Below are positions 1-5,184 of a stretch of DNA of 5,184 bases, piece by piece (within the stretch, counting starts at the first letter, position 1; each line of letters starts with the position of its first letter). The notes below the pieces were generated by a model. The model did not search any database, had not been told where the DNA came from, and saw nothing but the letters and a program-made list of their open reading frames with translations. Where the stretch lies: assembly GCA_026225015.1 (NCBI GenBank), contig JAMFRY010000261.1, positions 1 through 5,184 on the forward strand. The letters are read 5' to 3'. This DNA comes from Alphaproteobacteria bacterium (GTDB lineage Bacteria > Pseudomonadota > Alphaproteobacteria > Acetobacterales > Acetobacteraceae). The position numbers and the translations under genes are program-made.

Positions 1-583
1 TCACCAGGCTCACCGCCTGTCCGATCGCATTGGCCAGCGCCGCGCTCTGCGCATTAACCTGCGCGCCGTAGCCCGTTCCTGCCAGCGGTGCCGTTCCGAT
101 GATCCGCTGCTGCGCCAACGGCCTTGTATTCCCGTCGCTGTTGCGGATCACCACCAGGGTCAGCGCCGCTTGCGCCTCGTTGCGGGCAAGATCGCTCAGC
201 AGCTCGGTCAGCTCGCCTTCTACGATCAGATCGGCATTAAGCCGGCTCCCCGGCGAGACCACGGCGCTGAAAGCGCCGCTCGCCGTAAGCCATGAAGCCA
301 ACACCTCGCTTGCCGCATCCGCCGGCGCCACCGCCCATTGGTTGTAATAGCTGGCCGTCAGGCTGCCATCGGCGTTCAAACTGCGGATCGCCTGATCGCT
401 CATCCCCGGACCCGCATCGAGATTGCGCAGCAGCACCACCTTGCCCGCCTCACTCGCGGGCTGGTTCTGCGGCGGCTCAGGGTTCAGCGGCCAGGACACC
501 ACCGGCACATATTTTTGTTTCGGCAATAAAGAGGCGCAGCCCGCCAATAAAACGGGCGCCAACAGAACGATACGGCGCTTCAT
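1..583 (-). CDS. ABC-type transport auxiliary lipoprotein (PqiC-like), 3' end cut by the window edge
   Basis: This is the probable outer-membrane lipoprotein partner of the MCE transporter encoded just upstream. The first 194 codons are visible and no stop is reached before the left edge, so the C-terminus is missing. The N-terminus (MKRRIVLLAPVLLAGC) is a short lipoprotein signal with a lipobox LAGC and acylation site Cys16. The next residues are Ala and Ser, not Asp, which fits transport to the outer membrane. A Pro-rich linker (about 21-42) precedes a domain resembling the ABC_trans_aux/PqiC family: YYNQWAVAP at 79-87, a 'SGAFSAV' segment near 102-108, and 'ADLIVEGELTELLSD' at 117-131. These match that family's usual order. 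About 200 residues is a normal length, so little is probably lost. The ATG overlaps the mlaD stop in ATGA, and a strong GGAGG (591-595) lies 7 nt upstream, so the start is secure. The family call comes from motif memory, not alignment. Confidence 0.85.
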   Translation of the reverse strand, partial: MKRRIVLLAPVLLAGCASLLPKQKYVPVVSWPLNPEPPQNQPASEAGKVVLLRNLDAGPGMSDQAIRSLNADGSLTASYYNQWAVAPADAASEVLASWLTASGAFSAVVSPGSRLNADLIVEGELTELLSDLARNEAQAALTLVVIRNSDGNTRPLAQQRIIGTAPLAGTGYGAQVNAQSAALANAIGQAVSLV

Positions 584-1572
584 TTCTCATCCTCCGGCGG
601 CGGCTGCGCGCCCAGCAATACCTGGGCGGGGTTGTTCTTCAATTGTTGCGTCAGCGCGTTCAAACTCGCTGTCGTCGTTCTTAAATTCTCCAGCACCGGT
701 TGCAGCTGCGCCTGCAGATCGGCGGTGGTCTCACTGGCCTGGTTGATCGTTGCCTGGCTGGCCGCGATCAGCGCCGGCAATTGCGCGCTCACCTTGCTTA
801 GCTGCTGCGTCGTCTGGTTAAGCTGGCTCAAAATCTGCCTTGTCTGCTTGCCATCCACCAGATTGCGCGCCGCCGCGGTGGTTGCCGGCAGATCGGCCGC
901 GCTCAGCTGCCCATTCAAATTCAACAGCAGCGTGTTGGCGTTCGCAATCGCCTGATGCGCGTCGCCGGTCGTCATTTCCTGATCCAGCGTATCGGTGAGC
1001 TGAGTCAAATCACCTACCATCTTCCCCAGATTCACTTTGCTGAACGAGGAGAGCAGCTGTTCCACCGCATCCTGCACCTGGGTGAGCGTACTGGGGATCG
1101 ATGGCAGTACCGGCGAATCCGGTGTCCAGGGCGTTGTTTGCACCGGGTATTGCGCGGACGAGACGAAGGTCACCTCCAGATAGGCGAGGCCGGTAATGCC
1201 CTGCGGCGTGATCTGCACTCGCAACCCATGCGCGATCGACTGTTGGATGTTCACCGCCTCTCCAAGTTTGCGCGGGTCCACCGAGAAACGCACCACCACC
1301 TGGCGATACACGTTCTCGTTCTTCTCCTCGCCGTTCGGAGGTGGGTATTCCGCCGTCACCAAGCCAATATCGGTAATCTTGCCGATCGTCACCCCGCGAA
1401 ACTTCACCGCCGTGCCGATATCCAGCCCCTGCACAGATTCCGAAAAATACGTCTCGTAAGGTTCACCGGGATGCAACACCGAGCCGGAGAGGAAAAACAC
1501 CACCGCCAGCAGCCCCACAATCGCGAAGATCACGAACATGCCAGCCCGCAGCGCCGCGTTCTTGGAAGCCAT
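580..1572 (-). CDS. mlaD: MlaD-family MCE protein, inner-membrane-anchored lipid-binding subunit
   Basis: This is the periplasmic substrate-binding subunit of an MCE lipid ABC transporter, 330 aa. One N-terminal TM anchor lies at about 12-30. A single MCE domain follows at about 38-136, with the typical stretches GLDIGTAVKFRGVTIGKI (49-66) and GLRVQITPQGITGLAYLEV (116-134). The domain carries a hydrophilic Pro/Glu/Asn-rich insertion at about 73-89. After an 'LPSIPS' linker (156-161) comes a long region of predicted helix (about 163-312). It is rich in Gln, Thr, Leu and Ala with a heptad-like pattern and few charges. The tail is NPAQVLLGAQPPPEDEK. At 330 aa it is clearly longer than E. coli MlaD (about 180 aa) because of this tail. 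It therefore resembles single-MCE proteins whose tails form a helical tunnel, more than the short MlaD that hands lipid to MlaC. The ATG sits in TAATG with the mlaF stop. GGGAG (1581-1585 on the minus strand) lies 8 nt upstream. Its 3' end overlaps the lipoprotein gene by 4 bp. Confidence 0.92.
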   Translation of the reverse strand: MASKNAALRAGMFVIFAIVGLLAVVFFLSGSVLHPGEPYETYFSESVQGLDIGTAVKFRGVTIGKITDIGLVTAEYPPPNGEEKNENVYRQVVVRFSVDPRKLGEAVNIQQSIAHGLRVQITPQGITGLAYLEVTFVSSAQYPVQTTPWTPDSPVLPSIPSTLTQVQDAVEQLLSSFSKVNLGKMVGDLTQLTDTLDQEMTTGDAHQAIANANTLLLNLNGQLSAADLPATTAAARNLVDGKQTRQILSQLNQTTQQLSKVSAQLPALIAASQATINQASETTADLQAQLQPVLENLRTTTASLNALTQQLKNNPAQVLLGAQPPPEDEK

Positions 1573-2333
1573 TACAGCGTCTCCCGATTAAAAAATGCCC
1601 GCACCGTCGGATCACGGCTCTCCGCCCGCAAGTCTTTCGGCTTGCCTAAAGCAATCATGCCCTGCGCCTCGCGGTCCAGCATGATGCAACGATCGGAGAT
1701 CGCCAGGATCGATTGCAGCTCATGCGTCACCACCACAAAGGTCGCGCCCAGCGCATCGCGGAGATCCAGGATCAATTTGTCCAGCCCGGCCGAGGTGATC
1801 GGGTCCAGCCCGGCGGAAGGCTCGTCCAGAAACAGAATCGGCGGGTCCAGAACCAGCGCGCGCGCGATGGCCGCGCGTTTGACCATGCCGCCGGAAACCT
1901 CCGCCGGCAGCAGCAGCGCCGCATCCGCCAGGCCCACCATGGCCAGCTTGGCGCGCGCAATCTCCTCCCTGGCCGAGACAGGCAAATCCGTGAACACCGA
2001 TAGCGCCAGCGTGATATTCTCCAGCAAGTTCATCGAGCCGAACAGCGCACCGGATTGAAACATCACGCCAATCTCGCCGCGCACCGCATCGGTTTGGCGC
2101 ACCACGTCATGCCCGCACACGCTGATCCGCCCTTTGGTCGGCGGCAACAGCCCGATCATCTGCTTGAGCAGCGTCGATTTGCCGCAACCCGACCCGCCGA
2201 GGATCACGAACACCTCGCCGGCATGAATATCGAACGTGACTTGTCTGAAGATCACCCGGCTGCCGAATTCCTGCGTCACGTCGTCCACCACCACAACCGA
2301 TTGCGCCGCGTCACCAACCATATCCGCCATCAT
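1572..2333 (-). CDS. mlaF: MlaF-family ABC transporter ATP-binding protein
   Basis: This is the cytoplasmic ATPase that powers the MlaE permease, 253 aa, close to the usual family length of 250-270. All nucleotide-binding motifs are present. Walker A is GGSGCGKST (46-54), the Q-loop Gln is residue 93 in the family-like 'GVMFQSGALFGSMNLLENI', and the signature is VSGGM (146-150). Walker B is ILFLDE (166-171), the D-loop is SAGLDP (173-178), and the switch His is 204 in VVTHEL. The signature followed by 'VKRAAIARAL' and the FQSGALF Q-loop are typical of MlaF-type ATPases, as opposed to amino-acid or metal importers. I chose ATG 2333 because it makes the ATGA overlap with the mlaE stop. ATGs at 2330 and 2321 are also in frame, and no strong Shine-Dalgarno separates them, so the start may shift by 1 or 4 codons. 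It ends in TAATG with mlaD. Confidence 0.95.
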   Translation of the reverse strand: MMADMVGDAAQSVVVVDDVTQEFGSRVIFRQVTFDIHAGEVFVILGGSGCGKSTLLKQMIGLLPPTKGRISVCGHDVVRQTDAVRGEIGVMFQSGALFGSMNLLENITLALSVFTDLPVSAREEIARAKLAMVGLADAALLLPAEVSGGMVKRAAIARALVLDPPILFLDEPSAGLDPITSAGLDKLILDLRDALGATFVVVTHELQSILAISDRCIMLDREAQGMIALGKPKDLRAESRDPTVRAFFNRETL

Positions 2334-3427
2334 AGCCCGAGCTGATAGGTGAGCACGGCGAACAGCCCGTCCAGCAGTACGGTCGCCACAATGCCGCCCA
2401 CCACGGCGGAGGTGGCGGCTTCGCCCACGGCGCGCGGTCCGTTGCCGGCCGTCAAACCGGCCCGGCAGCCGATCAGCGCCACCGCAGCCGCGAACACCAC
2501 CCCTTTGACGAGGCCGAGAATAAAATCCGAAGGCCCGCTCCAGGAGGTGATCTGCGCGATAATGGCCGAAGGCGGATAGCCCAGAATCATCAGCACCACG
2601 CCCATGCCGATCAGGCCGGAAACATCCATCACCACCACCAGCCCCGGCATCACCGCCATGGCTGCGGCGATGCGCGGCAGCACCAGCATGGTTTCCGGAT
2701 CGATCCCCATGGTGGTCAACGCCGCCACCTCCTCATTCACCTTCATCGTCCCCAGCTCGGCGGCAAAAGCCGAGCCGGTGCGGCCGGCCAAGATCACCGC
2801 CACCAGCAGCGGCCCCAATTCGCGGAACAAGGAGATGGAAACCAGGCTGGCGACGTAGAGATCGGCGCCGAATTGCTGCATCGGGATCGCCGATTGAAAG
2901 GCCAGGATCATGCCGATCAGAAAGCCCAGCATCACCACCAGCGGCACCGCCTTCAGCCCGGCATTATCGGCGACATTGGCAAAATCCGCGCCACGCAGAA
3001 AGCGCAATTTTGCCGGCAGCGCTATCAGGGCCAGAACCGTTTCGCCCAGAAAAGCCACGCGGGTGGTGGTTTTCTGCCACAGGCCCGGCCCGCGCGCGGC
3101 TTGCTCCGCCTCCCGCAGGGCCGCAGCGGCTTGCTTTTTGGAAGGCTCCTTTGGGATAACCTCCCGCATCTGCTCGATCAGGGCGCTGGCTTTCGCATCG
3201 GCGCCCGTGACCTCAACGGCGCCCTGACGCAAACGCTCCATCGCCAGCAGCAGCGTGGCGCCGGCCGTATCGATCGCAGCACATTCCGAAATGTCGATTT
3301 GCAGCGACTGATCGGCGGTGCGGCGCGCGGCCGTCATCGCCTTTGCCCAAACCGCGGCAATGGTTTTCACCTCAAGCGGACCGGAGAAGATGATCCTGCC
3401 CGATTCCACGCGTAGCGCCGCCGTCAA
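2330..3427 (-). CDS. mlaE: MlaE-family lipid ABC transporter permease with N-terminal STAS domain (MlaB-MlaE fusion)
   Basis: This is the membrane permease of the lipid transporter, 365 aa, against about 260 for E. coli MlaE. The extra length is an N-terminal STAS domain (about 1-95), recognised by a beta/alpha pattern and by 'IDISECAAIDTAGATLLL' (44-61). In that segment the D53-T54-A55-G56 turn corresponds to the conserved Thr/Ser site of STAS proteins such as MlaB. A charged linker (about 92-120) leads into the permease, which starts with an amphipathic segment and then TM helices near 160-180, 195-215, 250-282 and 303-365. The family core 'FRELGPLLVAVILAGRTGSA' (201-220) and 'AAELGTMKVNEEVAALTTMG' (222-241) is well conserved. 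No ATG is available before codon 31, which lies inside the STAS fold. The TTG at 3427 has AGGA 7 nt upstream, and an in-frame TAG stands three codons before it. The gene follows the TerC gene by 22 bp and overlaps mlaF by 4 bp. Confidence 0.93.
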   Translation of the reverse strand: MTAALRVESGRIIFSGPLEVKTIAAVWAKAMTAARRTADQSLQIDISECAAIDTAGATLLLAMERLRQGAVEVTGADAKASALIEQMREVIPKEPSKKQAAAALREAEQAARGPGLWQKTTTRVAFLGETVLALIALPAKLRFLRGADFANVADNAGLKAVPLVVMLGFLIGMILAFQSAIPMQQFGADLYVASLVSISLFRELGPLLVAVILAGRTGSAFAAELGTMKVNEEVAALTTMGIDPETMLVLPRIAAAMAVMPGLVVVMDVSGLIGMGVVLMILGYPPSAIIAQITSWSGPSDFILGLVKGVVFAAAVALIGCRAGLTAGNGPRAVGEAATSAVVGGIVATVLLDGLFAVLTYQLGL

Positions 3428-3434
3428 CTGCGGG

Positions 3435-3438
3435 TCCT
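3435..3438 (-). promoter_or_regulatory. Ribosome binding site supporting the TTG start of mlaE
   Basis: The minus strand reads AGGA here, 7 nt before TTG (3427-3425). An in-frame TAG at 3439-3437 overlaps the site and rules out any longer start. The next candidate is GTG at codon 7 (3409), which has no purine-rich site before it. The TTG is therefore the best-supported start, but this has not been confirmed experimentally. Confidence 0.6.
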
Positions 3439-3449
3439 AGCGGCCTCAA

Positions 3450-4049
3450 TCATGGCTTGGCAATATGATGGATCACCTGGAAAGAACCCTGATAAATCAT
3501 GCTCAGCGATACATATAGAACGATTGCCAGCCCAACCCAGGCCAGCCAGCGGAACTTCGTCAGCAATTTCGCCACCAGATTCGCGGCAACGCCCATCAAC
3601 CCCACGGAAACCAGCAGGCCCAGCGCCAACACGGCCGGATGCTGGCGCGCAGCACCCGCTACCGCCAGCACATTATCCAGGCTCATCGAAATATCCGCGA
3701 CGATAATCTTGATAATCGCCGCCTGCAGGCTCCCCGGCGCCGCTTGGGTCTGCCCATGATCCGCGCCACCCAACTCGCGCGCCGATTTCCACACCACCCA
3801 AAGCAGAAGAACTCCGCCCGCCAGCGTCAGCCCGATGATCGCCAACATTCTCAGCGCGACCAAAGCAAAGCCAATCCGGATCACCGTCGCCCCGGCAATG
3901 CCGGCCCAGATCGCGGTGCGCCGCTGCGCTGCCGGCAGGCCGTTCACCGCCAGCCCGATCACCACCGCGTTATCGCCCGCCAGCACCAAATCGATCAGCA
4001 GCACTTGCAAGAGAATCGGCAGCAGGACGGCGATCTGCGAGAAATCCAT
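3450..4049 (-). CDS. TerC family integral membrane protein (YjbE-type), putative metal ion exporter
   Basis: This is a polytopic inner-membrane protein of 199 aa in the TerC superfamily. Members have been linked to tellurite resistance and, in better-studied cases, to manganese export or supply of metal to exported proteins. The actual substrate here cannot be told from sequence. About six hydrophobic segments are visible (near 6-33, 46-67, 69-88, 109-133, 137-161 and 167-187), split by a hydrophilic Gly/Gln/His loop (93-107). Each half carries the acidic membrane motif D-x5-DN: D20...D26-N27 in 'DLVLAGDNAVVIGLA', and D119...D125-N126 in 'ADISMSLDNVLAVAG'. This is the internal symmetry expected of the family. 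The length is slightly short of the usual 210-220 for YjbE-like members but shows no break. The ATG at 4049 lacks a clear Shine-Dalgarno; the bases before it read ccaccaagctgc. The gene diverges from purB and lies 22 bp before mlaE, so it may lead the operon. I see no yybP-ykoY-type manganese riboswitch upstream. Confidence 0.88.
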   Translation of the reverse strand: MDFSQIAVLLPILLQVLLIDLVLAGDNAVVIGLAVNGLPAAQRRTAIWAGIAGATVIRIGFALVALRMLAIIGLTLAGGVLLLWVVWKSARELGGADHGQTQAAPGSLQAAIIKIIVADISMSLDNVLAVAGAARQHPAVLALGLLVSVGLMGVAANLVAKLLTKFRWLAWVGLAIVLYVSLSMIYQGSFQVIHHIAKP

Positions 4050-4077
4050 GCAGCTTGGTGGCCCGCGTCAGCTCGGA

Positions 4078-4106
4078 TTGTCAACGCAGGCCGGGCAGCT
4101 TAGAGG
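4078..4106 (+). promoter_or_regulatory. Candidate sigma-70-like promoter for purB
   Basis: TTGTCA (4078-4083, five of six matches to TTGACA) is followed after 17 bp by TAGAGG (4101-4106, three of six matches to TATAAT, keeping the first T, A and the fourth A). Transcription would start near 4113 and give a purB leader of about 60 nt that begins just before the hairpin at 4121-4144. The -35 box shares its bases with the oppositely oriented TTGACA of the TerC side. This is a weak match, judged by eye. Confidence 0.3.
4079..4084 (-). promoter_or_regulatory. Perfect -35-like TTGACA facing the TerC gene, no matching -10
   Basis: The minus strand reads TTGACA, a perfect sigma-70 -35 hexamer, 29 bp before the TerC gene's ATG. 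With a 17-bp spacer the -10 position reads CCACCA, which matches none of TATAAT, and spacers of 15-18 bp do no better than two matches. If it does act as a promoter, transcription would begin at about the start codon and give a leaderless mRNA, which would fit the absent Shine-Dalgarno. I regard it as weak. Confidence 0.2.
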
Positions 4107-4120
4107 CTGAGAAAGAAGAA

Positions 4121-4144
4121 CTTCTTTTTCTTCAGAAAAAGAAG
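4121..4144. repeat. Perfect 10-bp inverted repeat, A/T-rich hairpin with TTCA loop
   Basis: CTTCTTTTTC (4121-4130) and GAAAAAGAAG (4135-4144) are exact reverse complements around a 4-nt TTCA loop. The left arm can alternatively pair with AAAGAAG just upstream (4112-4118). The stem is A/T-rich, unlike the surrounding GC-rich DNA. On the minus strand a T-rich tract (TTCTTCTTTCTC) follows the hairpin, as in an intrinsic terminator. On the plus strand no T run follows. The site lies between divergent genes, so it is not an ordinary end-of-gene terminator. It could be an attenuator, an operator, a stop for antisense read-through out of purB, or a dispersed repeat. Confidence 0.7.
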
Positions 4145-4172
4145 CGCTTACTTGAATCTTCCAGGAGCGCTT
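4142..4172 (+). promoter_or_regulatory. Possible RBS-sequestering hairpin in the purB leader
   Basis: AAGCGCT (4142-4148) can pair with AGCGCTT (4166-4172), giving a 7-bp stem plus one U-G pair (4149 with 4165) around a loop of about 15 nt. The right arm ends directly before the purB ATG and includes the last three bases of the AGGAG ribosome binding site (4163-4167). The left arm shares three bases (4142-4144) with the 3' arm of the preceding hairpin, so the two structures compete at that point. The pairing is plain from the sequence, but any regulatory role is inference. Confidence 0.35.
4163..4167 (+). promoter_or_regulatory. purB: purB ribosome binding site
   Basis: AGGAG lies 5 nt before ATG 4173, a strong Shine-Dalgarno at good spacing. 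It fixes this start over an in-frame TTG at 4152, which has no such site. It lies partly inside the possible hairpin described at 4142-4172. Confidence 0.75.
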
Positions 4173-5184
4173 ATGATCCCCCGCTACACCAGGCCGCAAG
4201 CCGCCGCCATCTGGTCGCCCGAAAACCGCTATCGCATCTGGTTCGAGATCGAGGCACTGGCCTGCGAAGCCATGGCCGAAATCGGCGCCATCCCCGACGA
4301 ATCCGCTCAAACCATCCGCCGAAACGGCGATGCGGCGATGGCGCGGTTCAGCCCGGCCGACGCCGATCGCATCGACGAGATCGAGCGTGAAACCCGCCAC
4401 GATGTCATCGCCTTCCTGACCTGGCTGGCGCAGCATATCGGCGAAGATAGCCGGTTCGTGCATCAGGGCCTCACCTCCTCGGATATTCTCGATACCTGCC
4501 TGGCCGTGCAACTCACCCAGGCCGCCGATCTGCTGCTGGCCGATCTCGACGATCTGCTCGCCGCGCTGAAAAAGCGCGCCATCGAGCATAAGCAAACCAT
4601 CACCATCGGCCGCAGCCACGGCATCCATGCCGAGCCGACCTCCTTTGGGCTCAAGCTCGCCGGCCATTATGCGGAATTCGCCCGCAACCGCGTCCGGCTG
4701 CTGGCCGCAAAAGCGGAAATCGCCACCTGCGCCATCTCCGGCGCGGTCGGTACCTATGCCCATGTCGATCCGCGGGTCGAAGCCTATGTGGCGGAAAAGC
4801 TCGGCCTCGTCCCGGAGCCGGTTTCCACTCAGGTTATCCCGCGCGACCGCCATGCCGCGTTTTTCGCCACATTGGCGGTCATCGCCGCAGGCATTGAGCG
4901 CCTGGCGACGGAGGTGCGGCATCTGCAGCGCTCCGAAGTCCGCGAGGCCGAGGAGTATTTCCATGCCGGCCAGAAGGGCTCCTCGGCAATGCCGCATAAG
5001 CGCAATCCCGTGCTTTCGGAGAACCTGACCGGCCTTGCCCGGCTGGTCCGCGCGGCTGTCATACCGGCGCTGGAGAACGTCGCTTTGTGGCATGAGCGCG
5101 ATATCAGCCACTCTTCCGTCGAACGCGGCATCGGGCCGGACGCAACGGTTACGCTCGATTTTGCCCTGGCGAGGCTGGCCGGCA
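4173..5184 (+). CDS. purB: Adenylosuccinate lyase, 3' end cut by the window edge
   Basis: PurB catalyses two beta-eliminations of fumarate in purine synthesis: SAICAR to AICAR, and adenylosuccinate to AMP. It is a cytosolic homotetramer of the fumarase/aspartase superfamily. The window holds 337 of roughly 435 expected codons. The N-terminus MIPRYTRPQAAAIWSPENRY aligns directly with the start of Bacillus subtilis PurB as I recall it, which supports ATG 4173. Visible active-site regions are TRHDVIAF (75-82, with His76 matching B. subtilis His68), FVHQGLTSSDILDT (96-109), and GRSHGIHAEPTSFG (147-160, with His149 matching the general acid His141). The superfamily signature loop GSSAMPHKRNP (269-279) holds the catalytic Ser, and LWHERDISHSSVER lies at 305-318. 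There is no break or missing key residue in the part seen. The lost C-terminal part would hold most of the third domain. It diverges from the TerC gene, and no other purine gene is in view. Confidence 0.97.
   Translation, partial: MIPRYTRPQAAAIWSPENRYRIWFEIEALACEAMAEIGAIPDESAQTIRRNGDAAMARFSPADADRIDEIERETRHDVIAFLTWLAQHIGEDSRFVHQGLTSSDILDTCLAVQLTQAADLLLADLDDLLAALKKRAIEHKQTITIGRSHGIHAEPTSFGLKLAGHYAEFARNRVRLLAAKAEIATCAISGAVGTYAHVDPRVEAYVAEKLGLVPEPVSTQVIPRDRHAAFFATLAVIAAGIERLATEVRHLQRSEVREAEEYFHAGQKGSSAMPHKRNPVLSENLTGLARLVRAAVIPALENVALWHERDISHSSVERGIGPDATVTLDFALARLAG

Noticed and set aside
1..583. Reading the left-edge lipoprotein as a pseudogene because no stop is found
   Set aside because: The frame is open without interruption to base 1, has a strong ribosome binding site and an intact lipobox, and is simply cut by the window.
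955..2058. A 367-codon open frame on the plus strand
   Set aside because: It is antisense to mlaD and mlaF, both certain by their motifs. The product is rich in His, Arg and Ser and shows no recognisable domain.
2873..3415. Plus-strand open frames within the mlaE region
   Set aside because: They are shadows of the mlaE coding strand. Their composition is dominated by Arg, Gln and His, and no ribosome binding site or motif supports them.
4050..4101. A 7-bp direct repeat, GCAGCTT at 4050-4056 and 4095-4101
   Set aside because: It is short, has only two copies 45 bp apart, and shows no symmetry. It is expected by chance often enough not to be called an operator.
3639..4103. Plus-strand open frame of 154 codons opposite the TerC gene
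   Set aside because: It is antisense to a clear TerC-family gene, with biased composition (Arg, Gln, His) and no motif.
4050..4172. A yybP-ykoY manganese riboswitch upstream of the TerC gene
   Set aside because: TerC-family genes are often controlled by this riboswitch, so I looked for its conserved core on the minus strand. The 123-bp gap shows no such core and is mostly taken up by the A/T-rich hairpin.
4068..5111. A 347-codon open frame on the minus strand, opposite purB
   Set aside because: It lies almost wholly antisense to an unmistakable purB. Its protein is rich in Gly, Asp, Arg and Ala without family motifs, and such frames are common opposite GC-rich genes.

Overview
The window looks like a chromosomal segment of a GC-rich Gram-negative bacterium, most likely an alphaproteobacterium. 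The evidence is a complete inner-membrane MCE/Mla-type lipid transporter paired with a putative outer-membrane lipoprotein, the GC-rich codon use, and the tight overlaps between genes. An acetobacteral lineage (Acetobacteraceae-like) is my best guess. It rests on overall impression and on the style of an A/T-rich hairpin in the only intergenic gap, so it is not proven. Nearly all of the window is coding. I see no mobile element, RNA gene or CRISPR array.

Minus strand, read from right to left (4049 down to 1), holds five co-directional genes: a TerC/YjbE-family membrane protein, then mlaE (permease with a fused N-terminal STAS domain, probable TTG start), mlaF (ATPase), mlaD (MCE substrate-binding protein with one TM anchor and a long helical tail), and a PqiC-like ABC-transport auxiliary lipoprotein that runs off the left edge. 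The gap between the TerC gene and mlaE is 22 bp. The remaining junctions overlap by 4, 1 and 4 bp (ATGA, TAATG, ATGA), so the four transporter genes are almost certainly one translationally coupled unit. The TerC gene may lead the same transcript.

MlaE and MlaF would form the ATP-driven inner-membrane core, and the STAS domain of MlaE takes the place of a separate MlaB. MlaD would gather lipid at the periplasmic face and extend a helical stalk. The lipoprotein would supply the outer-membrane end. No periplasmic MlaC shuttle gene is visible. This resembles a Pqi-like or bridge-like MCE layout more than the E. coli mlaFEDCB operon.

Plus strand, 4173 to the right edge, holds the first 337 codons of purB, adenylosuccinate lyase. 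It diverges from the TerC gene across a 123-bp gap. That gap contains a perfect 10-bp A/T-rich hairpin and, overlapping its 3' arm by three bases, a second possible hairpin that would pair with part of the purB ribosome binding site. This possible switch-like leader is the least explained signal in the window. The genes themselves belong to known families.
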